Positions 1-7,484 of a stretch of 64,000 nucleotides of DNA are shown here, piece by piece. The stretch is from Leifsonia aquatica H1aii (lineage in GTDB: Bacteria; Actinomycetota; Actinomycetes; Actinomycetales; Microbacteriaceae): contig NZ_AYMR01000014.1 in NCBI RefSeq assembly GCF_000633535.1, forward strand, positions 28,605 to 92,604, read 5' to 3'. The notes under the pieces were generated by a model. That model was not told the DNA's origin, made no database searches, and saw only the letters and a program-made list of their open reading frames with translations. The position numbers were made by a program, and so were the translations under genes. How positions within the stretch are numbered: the first letter of the stretch is position 1; each line of letters begins with the position of its first letter.

Positions 1-54
1 GAGCGCCTCGGTGTCTATCACTCCATGGACTTCTTCACCGGCCGCCGCCCGTAG
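1..54 (+). CDS. C-terminal end of an unidentified protein (5' partial)
   Basis: Frame 1 is open from the window edge to a TAG at 52-54 and encodes only the last 17 residues (ending FFTGRRP). Too little is present to name a family. It is listed because it runs tail to tail with the arginase-family gene that ends at 69, leaving 14 bp between them. This is the usual spacing for convergent neighbours in this window. Confidence 0.45.
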   Translation, partial: ERLGVYHSMDFFTGRRP

Positions 55-68
55 TCGGGCCCGCGCGC

Positions 69-968
69 TCAGCCGCGAGCGCTCCCGACCGTGGAGATCG
101 GGCCGACCAGGATGTCGGCGAGCAGGCGCGCGTAACGGCCGTCCGGATCGAGGTCGGGGTCGAACACGGTGATCGAGGCTCCGATCGCTCCGGGGGCCAG
201 TGCTCCGAGGAGGTCCGACAGGCCATCGGCCGACAGGCCGCCCGGGTCGGGACTGTCCACGGCCGGCATCACGCTCGGGTCGAGCACATCGACATCGACC
301 TGGAGCCAGTATCCGGAGCCCGCGACGCGATGCACGAGGGCGGAGAGCGTCGCGGGCGTCGACGCGATGATGTCGCGCGCGGAGACGACGGCGCCGAGGT
401 GCGCGCGTGCGTCGGCGGCGTGCTCGTCGTCGTCGCGATGGCCCAGGTGGACGGCGCGCGACGGCACGACGTAGGGGCCGAGACCGTCGATGTCGGAGAG
501 GGCGGGGGAGTGCAGGCCGATCGCGGCCGCGAGGTCCTCTCCCGCGACGCTGCCCCAGCGGTCGCTGTTGCCGGGGTGGCGGAAGTCGGTGTGCCCGTCG
601 ATGTGGACCAGCCCGCTGCGGCCCCGCCGGGCGAGGGCGACGCCGATCCCGACGAGTACGCTGCAGTCTCCGCCGATGACGACGGGAGAGTCCCCGGCGT
701 CGAGGATCTCGGTCAGTCGACCCGCGAGCCGCCGCGCATGGTCGACCAGGGCGATCTCGTTGCGGACGACGCCCAGGGGCCGTTCCGCGTCGTCATCGAC
801 GTAGCGGCCGGGGACGATCACGCCGGCCTCGCGCGCGCCGAGAGCCTGGAGGCGTGCGAACAGCCCCGCCTCCCGGAGTGCCTCCGGCGCCTTCGACGCG
901 CCGGGGACACTGCCCGGGCGCGGAGGGCGGAGCCCCAGATCGGTCGGGGCGGACACGAGTGCGATCAC
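69..968 (-). CDS. arginase/agmatinase/formiminoglutamase (ureohydrolase) family protein
   Basis: 299 residues, normal length for a ureohydrolase, a cytoplasmic binuclear manganese enzyme that hydrolyses guanidino or amidino groups. Visible metal-site motifs are GGDCS (residues 99-103), HIDGHTDF (122-129, the DAHxD-type motif) and DVDVLDP (225-231). The first motif has Cys where classical arginases have a His that binds manganese. The substrate cannot be assigned; arginine, agmatine, formiminoglutamate or another guanidino compound are all possible. GTG start. It stands alone, convergent with the gene end at 54, and its upstream neighbour tetR ends at 1037 on the same strand. Confidence 0.85.
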   Translation of the reverse strand: MIALVSAPTDLGLRPPRPGSVPGASKAPEALREAGLFARLQALGAREAGVIVPGRYVDDDAERPLGVVRNEIALVDHARRLAGRLTEILDAGDSPVVIGGDCSVLVGIGVALARRGRSGLVHIDGHTDFRHPGNSDRWGSVAGEDLAAAIGLHSPALSDIDGLGPYVVPSRAVHLGHRDDDEHAADARAHLGAVVSARDIIASTPATLSALVHRVAGSGYWLQVDVDVLDPSVMPAVDSPDPGGLSADGLSDLLGALAPGAIGASITVFDPDLDPDGRYARLLADILVGPISTVGSARG

Positions 969-1036
969 ACGGTCAGCCTGCCAGGTGCGGGCCGGTTCCG
1001 CTCCGTTCGACGGGCCGGCTCATTCGGCGGTCCCGT

Positions 1037-1624
1037 TCAGCGGGCGGCGATGCCCTCCCACAGCTGGTCGAGCGCGGCGTCCACGACGACCTCGGTCGCG
1101 TACTCCTCGAGCATCCCCTGCGCCGCGAGCACTGCGACGCCGTGCATGTGGGCGTGCACGACGACGGCGAAGACGCCGGGGTCGCCCGCCCGGACCTCGC
1201 CCGCGGCCTGCGCCTCGGCGATCAGGTCGCGCGCGACGAGCATGCCGCGGTAGCCGGTCTCGCGCAGGAGGTCGCTGGCCGCGTCGTCGTGCTTGGTCGT
1301 GTACATCAGGTGAAGCAGCTCGGGCCGGTCGGTGGCGAAGGCGACGTAGGCGCGGGCGGTGCGCTCGAATCGGCTGCGGAAGTCGCCGGCGCCGGCAGCG
1401 GCCTCCGCGAGCCGCGCGTTCATGGCCTCGAACCCGTCGAGCGCCAAGGCGTCGAGGAGTGCCTGCTTGTCGCGGAAGTGCCGTGCAGGCGCGCCGTGGC
1501 TGACCCCGAGATCGCGCGCGACCTGGCGCAGCGACAGGCCGTCGACTCCGACCTCCCGCAGAGCGACCTCCGCCTGCGCGAGCAGGGCCGTGCGCAGGTT
1601 GCCGTGGTGGTACGCGGTCGTCAT
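1037..1624 (-). CDS. TetR family transcriptional regulator
   Basis: 195 residues. The N-terminal helix-turn-helix is clear: YHHGNLRTALL at residues 5-15, then a recognition region around residues 33-52 with LRQVARDLGVSHGAPARHF. The rest is a helical ligand-binding and dimerisation domain of the type found with the YHHGNLR start. It is divergent from the SDR gene at 1731, with a candidate operator between them, so it probably represses that gene and perhaps itself. A -10 box TAGGAT (1631-1636 on this strand) ends 6 nt before the ATG and there is no ribosome binding site, suggesting a leaderless transcript. The ligand is unknown. Confidence 0.9.
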   Translation of the reverse strand: MTTAYHHGNLRTALLAQAEVALREVGVDGLSLRQVARDLGVSHGAPARHFRDKQALLDALALDGFEAMNARLAEAAAGAGDFRSRFERTARAYVAFATDRPELLHLMYTTKHDDAASDLLRETGYRGMLVARDLIAEAQAAGEVRAGDPGVFAVVVHAHMHGVAVLAAQGMLEEYATEVVVDAALDQLWEGIAAR

Positions 1625-1651
1625 GACGGCATCCTATCGCCCGAGTAGACG

Positions 1652-1680
1652 TTGACAACATTGCAGACAGTGTCTACATT
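1652..1680 (+). promoter_or_regulatory. promoter of the SDR gene with overlapping TetR operator
   Basis: A consensus -35 TTGACA (1652-1657) is followed, 17 bp later, by TACATT (1675-1680). Overlapping the spacer and -10 box, 1662-1678 reads TGCAGACAGTGTCTACA, a 17-bp palindrome around a central G with one mismatched pair. A further GTAGAC lies at 1645-1650. Such palindromes are typical TetR operators, and this one would block polymerase directly. It lies between divergent tetR and the SDR gene. Confidence 0.7.
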
Positions 1681-1730
1681 GAAGCTCGGGAGACCACAGG
1701 GGTCGCCCGATCGAACGGACGGCGGAGAAC

Positions 1731-2525
1731 ATGGCCATCGATTTCGCGGGGCGCACGGCCCTGATCACCGGGGCGAGCTCGGGACTCGGGGCGGAGTTCG
1801 CCCGCCGGCTCGCGGCGCGCGGGGCGGATCTGGTGCTCGTCGCCCGACGAGGTGAGCTGCTCGAGGAGCAGGCGGCCGAGCTGCGCTCGCAGCACGGCGT
1901 GACCGTCACTCCGATCGCGATGGACCTCGCCCGCCCCGGTGTCGGCGCGGAGCTGCGGGAGCGGCTCGCGGCGCGCTCCATCAGGGTGAGCACGCTGATC
2001 AACAACGCGGGGTTCGCGACCTATAACGCGTTCATCGACGAGGACCCGGAGCGCATCGCGGCCGAGATCCAGCTCGACGTCGCGACCCTCGTCGATCTGA
2101 CGCGCGCGTTCCTGCCGGAGATGATCGCGCACGGCACGGGCGCTCTCGTCAACGTCGCCAGCACGGCGGCCTACCAGCCACTCCCCGGCATGGCCGTCTA
2201 CGGCGCGAGCAAGGCGTTCGTCCTGTCGTTCACCGAGGCGATCGCCGTGGAGACGAAGGCCTCGGGCGTCCGTGTGCTGGCCCTCAGCCCGGGCGCGACG
2301 CGCACCGAGTTCTTCGACGTCGTCGGCACGGAGGCCGCCGCCGTCGGCGGGTATCAGACGCCGGAACAGGTGATCACCACGGCCCTGAAGGCGCTGGACA
2401 GGCGGCGCACCCCGGCCTCCGTGGTCTCGGGCCGGGCCAACCGGCTGAGCTCGACGTTCGCGGCCCTCGCTCCACGCTCGCTCGCGGCGGCGGCGGCGGG
2501 TCGGATGCTCGCCTCCGGCGCCTGA
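1731..2525 (+). CDS. short-chain dehydrogenase/reductase (SDR)
   Basis: 264 residues, classical SDR length. The NAD(P) glycine motif TGASSGLG is at residues 14-21, the NNAG motif is in the middle, and the catalytic Ser and YGASK follow. It is a soluble NAD(P)-dependent oxidoreductase of the DltE/YqjQ-like type, with no substrate deducible from sequence. ATG start at 1731. The promoter with its TetR operator lies about 50 bp upstream, so the gene is probably inducible through the divergent TetR. Confidence 0.9.
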   Translation: MAIDFAGRTALITGASSGLGAEFARRLAARGADLVLVARRGELLEEQAAELRSQHGVTVTPIAMDLARPGVGAELRERLAARSIRVSTLINNAGFATYNAFIDEDPERIAAEIQLDVATLVDLTRAFLPEMIAHGTGALVNVASTAAYQPLPGMAVYGASKAFVLSFTEAIAVETKASGVRVLALSPGATRTEFFDVVGTEAAAVGGYQTPEQVITTALKALDRRRTPASVVSGRANRLSSTFAALAPRSLAAAAAGRMLASGA

Positions 2526-2627
2526 CCTCGATCGGCCGGTTCACCCCCGAATGGGTGGCGAACCTGAGAGAACTCACATACAGTGCCCCGTACGCGCAGC
2601 ACCGCGGCTGCGCGGAAGGGAGCACTC

Positions 2628-4031
2628 GTGAGCGATCCGTCCTGGACCCAGGTGGTCAAGACCGTCGAACCAGAGCAGCCGGAACTCAAGCGGGCCCTGG
2701 GGCCCGGACTGCTGCTGCTGTTCATCGTCGGCGACATCCTCGGCACCGGCGTCTACGCCCTCACTGGCCAGGTGGCGGCAGAAGTGGGAGGCGCTGCCTG
2801 GCTGCCGTTCCTGCTCGCGTTCGGCGTCGCGACGCTCACCGCGTTCTCGTACCTCGAGCTGGTCACCAAGTACCCGCAGGCCGCCGGTGCCGCGCTCTAC
2901 ACGCACAAAGCGTTCGGCATCCACTTCCTGACGTTCATCGTCTGCTTCGTGGTCATGACCTCGGGCATCACGTCGGCGTCGACCGCCTCGCGCGCGTTCG
3001 CCGTGAACCTCGGGATCGGCTTCGGCCTCCCGGATGACAACCTCGCGACGATGCTCGTCGCCCTCGCCTTCATCGTCCTCATCATGCTGGTGAACCTGCG
3101 AGGCGTGACCGAGAGCGTGTGGCTCAACGTCGTGCTGACCCTGGTGGAGCTGTCCGGACTCCTGCTGGTGATCTTCATCGGACTGTGGGCGATCTCGGGC
3201 GGCAACGCCGACTGGTCGCGGGTGGTCGCGTTCGAGACGCCGGAGGACAAGAACGTGCTGCTCGCCGTGAGCACGGCGACCTCCCTCGCCTTCTTCGCCA
3301 TGGTCGGCTTCGAGGACTCGGTCAACATGGCGGAGGAGACCAAGAACCCCAGCCGGATCTTCCCGAAGATGATGCTCAGCGGCCTCGGGGTCGCCGCGGT
3401 GATCTATGTTCTCGTCTCCATCACCGTCGTCGCTCTGGTGCCGATCGGGGAACTGGCCGGCAGCGAGACCCCGCTGGTGATGGCCGTGCAGGCGGGAGCC
3501 CCGGGCTTCCCGATCAACGACCTCCTGCCGTTCATCTCGATGTTCGCCGTCGCCAACACCGCGCTCATCAACATGATGATGGCCAGCCGCCTGCTCTACG
3601 GCATGGCCAAGCAGGGCGTGCTGCCGCCGTTCCTGGCCTCGGTGTCGCCGAAGCGGCGGACGCCGTGGACGGCCATCCTGTTCACCAGCGCCCTGGCCGT
3701 TGCGCTCATCGTCTACGTCTCGCTCGACCCGCAGGGGTCGATCGTGGCGCTCCTGGGCGGCACGACCTCCCTGCTCCTGCTGGTGGTCTTCGCGATCGTG
3801 AACATCGCGGTGCTCGTGCTGCGCCGGCAGCCCGTGGATCACCAGCACTTCCGCACCCCGACCGTGCTGCCGGTGATCGGAGCGATCACCTGCCTCTACC
3901 TGGTCTTCCCGTGGACCTCCGGGCGGCCGGGAGGGCAGTACGGCATCGCCCTGGCACTGTTGACGATCGGCGTGCTGCTGTGGGTGGTCGAGCGGATCTA
4001 CGCGGCTGTGCGGAAGCGCTCCGCGGGCTGA
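2628..4031 (+). CDS. APC superfamily amino acid permease
   Basis: 467 residues with about twelve hydrophobic segments, the size and layout of APC amino acid/polyamine permeases. The first membrane segment carries the unwound glycine motif GDILGTGVYALTG that typically contacts the substrate amine. The chosen start is GTG at 2628 because GGAAGGGAG sits at 2613-2621. An in-frame GTG at 2583 would add 15 residues without a ribosome binding site. It is a single gene, and a 184-bp gap follows before the surface-protein locus. The transported amino acid or amine is not identifiable. Confidence 0.9.
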   Translation: MSDPSWTQVVKTVEPEQPELKRALGPGLLLLFIVGDILGTGVYALTGQVAAEVGGAAWLPFLLAFGVATLTAFSYLELVTKYPQAAGAALYTHKAFGIHFLTFIVCFVVMTSGITSASTASRAFAVNLGIGFGLPDDNLATMLVALAFIVLIMLVNLRGVTESVWLNVVLTLVELSGLLLVIFIGLWAISGGNADWSRVVAFETPEDKNVLLAVSTATSLAFFAMVGFEDSVNMAEETKNPSRIFPKMMLSGLGVAAVIYVLVSITVVALVPIGELAGSETPLVMAVQAGAPGFPINDLLPFISMFAVANTALINMMMASRLLYGMAKQGVLPPFLASVSPKRRTPWTAILFTSALAVALIVYVSLDPQGSIVALLGGTTSLLLLVVFAIVNIAVLVLRRQPVDHQHFRTPTVLPVIGAITCLYLVFPWTSGRPGGQYGIALALLTIGVLLWVVERIYAAVRKRSAG

Positions 4032-4113
4032 CGCGGGGCCGGAGGCTGTCGCCGGCCAGGATGCTGCGGAGTCCGTTCCCCTGCGGAAGTGACGCCGAGA
4101 CGGGGAATTCCCA

Positions 4114-4159
4114 GCGTCCCTTTCGGGGGATTCTGCCCTCTCGCCGACCTCGCTAGCGT
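4114..4159 (+). promoter_or_regulatory. candidate promoter region of the thioester-domain surface protein
   Basis: GCGTCCC (4114-4120) followed by TTTCGG resembles the sequence upstream of the propeller protein (36779-36792). A TAGCGT hexamer at 4154-4159 could be a housekeeping -10 box about 57 nt before the ATG at 4216. Either or both may be functional; there is no direct evidence. Confidence 0.3.
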
Positions 4160-4215
4160 GGGGCGTCGTCGCGTCGTCGGACCGGACGACACCACCCGAC
4201 GGAAGGACCGGCACG

Positions 4216-5385
4216 ATGGCGCACCACTCACGGCGGCGGGCAGGACTGCTCCTCTCGCTCACTCTGGCCGCTCTGCTGGGGGCGGCGGGCGTCGCCTCGT
4301 CCGCCCCGGCGGTCGCGGCGACCGTCGACGACGGCTCGTCCATCTACGTCGGTGCGCGTCAGGGCTACGGCGGGACCGGTGTGTTCCCCCTCTACGCGAG
4401 CGCCCCCGCCGACCCGGCGAACCCCGGCGACCCCGACCTGTGGGCGTACTGCATCGAGCACGACGTGCACGCCGAGACCGGGCTCGAGGGGGTCGTCGGC
4501 GACGCCTCCGGCTTCCTCGGCACCAACTACTTCACCGACCCGGCCGTCCAGAGCAAGATCTTCTGGGTGCTCGCCCACAGCTACCCGGCGCTCAGCCTGG
4601 CGGACTTCGGTGCGGCGGTCGGCGTCCCCGGCATCTCCCGCAACGATGCGATCGAAGCCACCCAGTATGCGATCTGGCGCTACACCGAGCTCACGTGGGA
4701 CGCCGCGTGGGACTTCACGACCCCTGCCTCCGGGACGGCGTACGGATACCTCCTCGCCGGCGCCAACGCGAGCACCGGGACCGTGCCCGATACGGCGAAG
4801 GTCGCTGTGAGCGTCCCGGCGGCCGCCCCGACCGCCGGCCGGCTCGTCGGGCCGTTCGTGGTCACCTCCAACCGGCCGACCGTCCAGGTCTCGGTCGCGC
4901 CTGCCGTTCCGGTAACCGACGCCACCGGAAACCCCGTCGACCTGAACGCCGTCACCGACGGCCAGGAGCTCTATCTGGATCTGCGCGGCAAGACCGCGGC
5001 GGGAGGTGCGACGATCACCGCCACCGTCGCGGGTTCGTCGGTCGACGGACACATCGTCTCGGTCCCGACGGCGGCGGGAGGCATCCCGACGGCCGCCTCC
5101 CATGCCCAGTCGATCGTCCTGGTCGCCGGTGCCTCCGCGACGACCGACGCCCAGGCCTCCGTCCAGTGGGCGGCGACGGCGGTCCCCACCACGTCGTCGC
5201 CCGGCGCGAGCCCGGCCCCGTCCGCCACCGCGGCCACGGCACCATCGACCACCGCGACCACGAGCCTCGCCGCAACGGGTTCCGCGCTCCCGGCAGGAGC
5301 GGCGGCCGTGGGGCTCGTCGCGATCCTCGCGGGACTCGGCGTCGCCGTGCGGAGCCGGTGGACGCGAACCCGACGCCAGCACTGA
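4216..5385 (+). CDS. thioester-domain (TQxA) surface protein with LAxTG sorting signal
   Basis: 389 residues. A basic N-terminus and hydrophobic core form a signal peptide, cleaved near residue 35. The thioester-domain signatures are YCIEHD (Cys79) and EATQYAIW (Gln150). In the family, this Cys and Gln form an internal thioester that can bind host or surface nucleophiles covalently. An Ig-like stretch follows, then a Ser/Thr/Ala/Pro-rich wall-spanning region, LAATG at 351-355, a membrane helix and an Arg-rich tail. This is a wall-anchoring signal of the LAxTG type used by class E sortases. ATG start with GGAAGG upstream. It is 150 bp upstream of the transmembrane sigma factor, which may control it. 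Confidence 0.85.
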   Translation: MAHHSRRRAGLLLSLTLAALLGAAGVASSAPAVAATVDDGSSIYVGARQGYGGTGVFPLYASAPADPANPGDPDLWAYCIEHDVHAETGLEGVVGDASGFLGTNYFTDPAVQSKIFWVLAHSYPALSLADFGAAVGVPGISRNDAIEATQYAIWRYTELTWDAAWDFTTPASGTAYGYLLAGANASTGTVPDTAKVAVSVPAAAPTAGRLVGPFVVTSNRPTVQVSVAPAVPVTDATGNPVDLNAVTDGQELYLDLRGKTAAGGATITATVAGSSVDGHIVSVPTAAGGIPTAASHAQSIVLVAGASATTDAQASVQWAATAVPTTSSPGASPAPSATAATAPSTTATTSLAATGSALPAGAAAVGLVAILAGLGVAVRSRWTRTRRQH

Positions 5386-5535
5386 CGCCTCTCCGGCCGC
5401 GTCACATCGTGCTCCGCCGCGACTCGTGCGGAGGGGGGATCCGCGTGACGATCGGACGCCTCCGTGGCGGCGGCGTAGTCGCGGGTGCGCGCCGGACCCC
5501 TTCGTCCTGAGAAGGTATGTACCTGGGGAGGGAAC

Positions 5536-7335
5536 GTGAACGAAGACCGTAGCGACGCGGAGCTGCTCGAACGCCTGCGCGACGGCGACAACGCCGCGTT
5601 CGCCGCGCTCTGGGAGCGTCACTCGGCGGCGGCCCGACGATACGCCCGGCACCTCGCCCCCGGCCAGGTCGACGACCTCGTGGCGGAGTCCTTTCTGGCG
5701 ATCTACCACCAGGTCACGACGACGTCCAAGGGACCGGCGTTCGCGTTCCGGTCGTACCTGCGCGCCGTCATCCGGAACACCGCGATCCGGTGGGGGAAGG
5801 ACGCGGGTCGCTTCGTCGACCAGGACGAGGTCGATGAGATCGAACCGCGTGACGGTCTCGCCCGTGCGGAGGAGGCATCCGAATCGGTGGAGGTGCTCGC
5901 GGCCTTCCAGGAGCTCCCCGACCGCTGGCAGCGCGTCCTCTGGCTGACCGAGGTCGCCGACGTTCCCCGACCGGCGATCGCGCGGGAACTGGGCATCAAG
6001 CCGAACGCGGTGTCCGCGCTCCACCGGCGAGCCCGCTCGGGGCTCAAGCTCCAGTGGCTCTCACGTCAGGTCCCGGAAGTCCTGCGCGTGGACGAGACCC
6101 ACGTGGCGCGGCTGCTGCCGCAGCATCTCACCGAGCCGAAGAACGCCGCGCTCGCCGCCGGGGTCGCCGTCCACGTGGCGGCGTGCGTCCTGTGCAACGA
6201 CCTCCTGCAGGACATGCGCACCATGTCGCGTCGCGTCCGGACCCGGACCCTCGCCGTGCTCCTGGGGGCGGGAGGCGTGGGCGGGTCAGCGACGGCCGTG
6301 ACGGTGACGACGGGGACCACGGCAGTCGCGACGGGGCTGTTCGGCACCGGGCTCGCCGGCCTCCTCACGGCGGGAGGGCTCAGCGTCGCGGCGATCGGCG
6401 GCAGCCTCCTGCTGACGACGGTCATCGGTGTGTCCGCGGCGTCACCTCAGACGGCGCCGCCCGTTGCGTCCGCGGTCACCGCGCCACCGGCGGCGCCGAC
6501 GGCCTCCGCCCCGTCACCGGCTGCGGAGGCCGTCGGTCCGAGCGCACCGGCGCGACCGGACGCGCCCGAGGCGACGGAAGCCCCGACCGGACGTCATGTC
6601 GATGATCCGACCATCCCGACGGTCACCCTGGCCGATCCATCCGGGGCGGATGCGCCCACCGCGCCGACCCGCCCGACGCCCGCCGATCCGAGCGTGCCCT
6701 CCCCGTCGACCGGCGGCGGTTCCGTGCTGTCGCCCGGAGTGGCGACGCCGACAGCGTCGTCCGGCTATCTGGCTCCGGTCCTCGCCGGCAGGACCAGCGC
6801 GACGGCGGGTGTGGCCGTGGAGGTCGACGGTCAGCGCTTCAGCCCGACGGTCGCCCCCGACGGACGGTGGACGTTCGACGCGCGCGCCCTCCAACTGAAC
6901 CCCGGCGTCCACTCCTCTCGCGTGTGGGCGTTCGACGCCGACACGCGATCCGCCGCCGTCAGCGGGACCATCACCATCCTCCCGCTCGTCGTCACCGGGT
7001 TCGAGCAGCTGACGGGCTTCGAGGACATGACCGTCGCCGAGGCGCAGACCACGGGTATCGTCATCGAGGTGACGGGCCCGGCAGGCGGACGCGTCTATGT
7101 CTCCACCATGGAGGGCCACACGGCGATCGTCCCGCTCGGCGCCACCGGTCACACCCGACTGCGCCTGCTGATGAACTCTCGCGGCTGGTACTACTTCACC
7201 TTCCGCGCCCTCGACTCCGACGGGTTCTGGGGGCCGGGGCTCGAGGCCGCCGCCGACGTGTACGACCCCGACATCGTCTTCGATCCCTACGGTCCGGACC
7301 CGGACGACATGACCTTCACGCTCACCGCGCCCTGA
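5536..7335 (+). CDS. transmembrane ECF sigma factor with zinc-finger-like motif and extracytoplasmic Ig-like domain
   Basis: 599 residues. Residues 5-85 are ECF sigma region 2 and about 118-175 are region 4 (helix-turn-helix around PAIARELGIKPNAVSALHRRA). HVAACVLC (213-220) is the HxxxCxxC motif of zinc-binding anti-sigma domains. Hydrophobic segments follow at about 238-300, then a long Ala/Pro/Thr-rich linker (300-400) and two Ig-like segments to the C-terminus, presumably outside the cell. The start is GTG at 5536, after GGGGAGGGAA; an in-frame start at 5485 has no such site. The flanking genes both encode sortase-anchored proteins. It is about three times the length of an ordinary ECF factor. 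Sigma, anti-sigma and sensor are apparently one chain. The ligand and promoter targets are unknown. Confidence 0.8.
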   Translation: MNEDRSDAELLERLRDGDNAAFAALWERHSAAARRYARHLAPGQVDDLVAESFLAIYHQVTTTSKGPAFAFRSYLRAVIRNTAIRWGKDAGRFVDQDEVDEIEPRDGLARAEEASESVEVLAAFQELPDRWQRVLWLTEVADVPRPAIARELGIKPNAVSALHRRARSGLKLQWLSRQVPEVLRVDETHVARLLPQHLTEPKNAALAAGVAVHVAACVLCNDLLQDMRTMSRRVRTRTLAVLLGAGGVGGSATAVTVTTGTTAVATGLFGTGLAGLLTAGGLSVAAIGGSLLLTTVIGVSAASPQTAPPVASAVTAPPAAPTASAPSPAAEAVGPSAPARPDAPEATEAPTGRHVDDPTIPTVTLADPSGADAPTAPTRPTPADPSVPSPSTGGGSVLSPGVATPTASSGYLAPVLAGRTSATAGVAVEVDGQRFSPTVAPDGRWTFDARALQLNPGVHSSRVWAFDADTRSAAVSGTITILPLVVTGFEQLTGFEDMTVAEAQTTGIVIEVTGPAGGRVYVSTMEGHTAIVPLGATGHTRLRLLMNSRGWYYFTFRALDSDGFWGPGLEAAADVYDPDIVFDPYGPDPDDMTFTLTAP

Positions 7336-7362
7336 CCGTCACAGGGATCGGACCTCCGGTCC

Positions 7363-7390
7363 GGCGTCACCTTCACGGCGTCACCTTCGC
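7363..7390 (+). repeat. two tandem copies of a 14-bp motif upstream of the large surface protein
   Basis: GGCGTCACCTTC[A/G]C is repeated directly at 7363-7376 and 7377-7390, in the 149-bp gap before the GTG at 7485. The core GCGTCAC also occurs upstream of the sigma gene (5399-5405) and of the propeller protein (36779-36785). It could be a promoter or activator element, but seven GC-rich bases can recur by chance. Confidence 0.4.
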
Positions 7391-7484
7391 GGCGTCGACG
7401 ACTCCTTCAAGACGAAGGCGGCATCCCGGCCGTCCGCACACCGTGAGCATGTGATGCCCGGTGGCATCGAAGAGGGAGTTCGAC

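Noticed and set aside
4110..4130. Canonical ECF promoter (GGAAC with CGTC) upstream of the thioester protein
   Set aside because: GGGAATTC and GCGTCCC are present, but their spacing differs from that in the propeller region and from the usual 16-17 bp, so no firm promoter was called.
2574..4343. A 589-codon open frame opposite the amino acid permease
   Set aside because: Shadow frame of a conserved permease, His/Arg/Asp-rich without domains.
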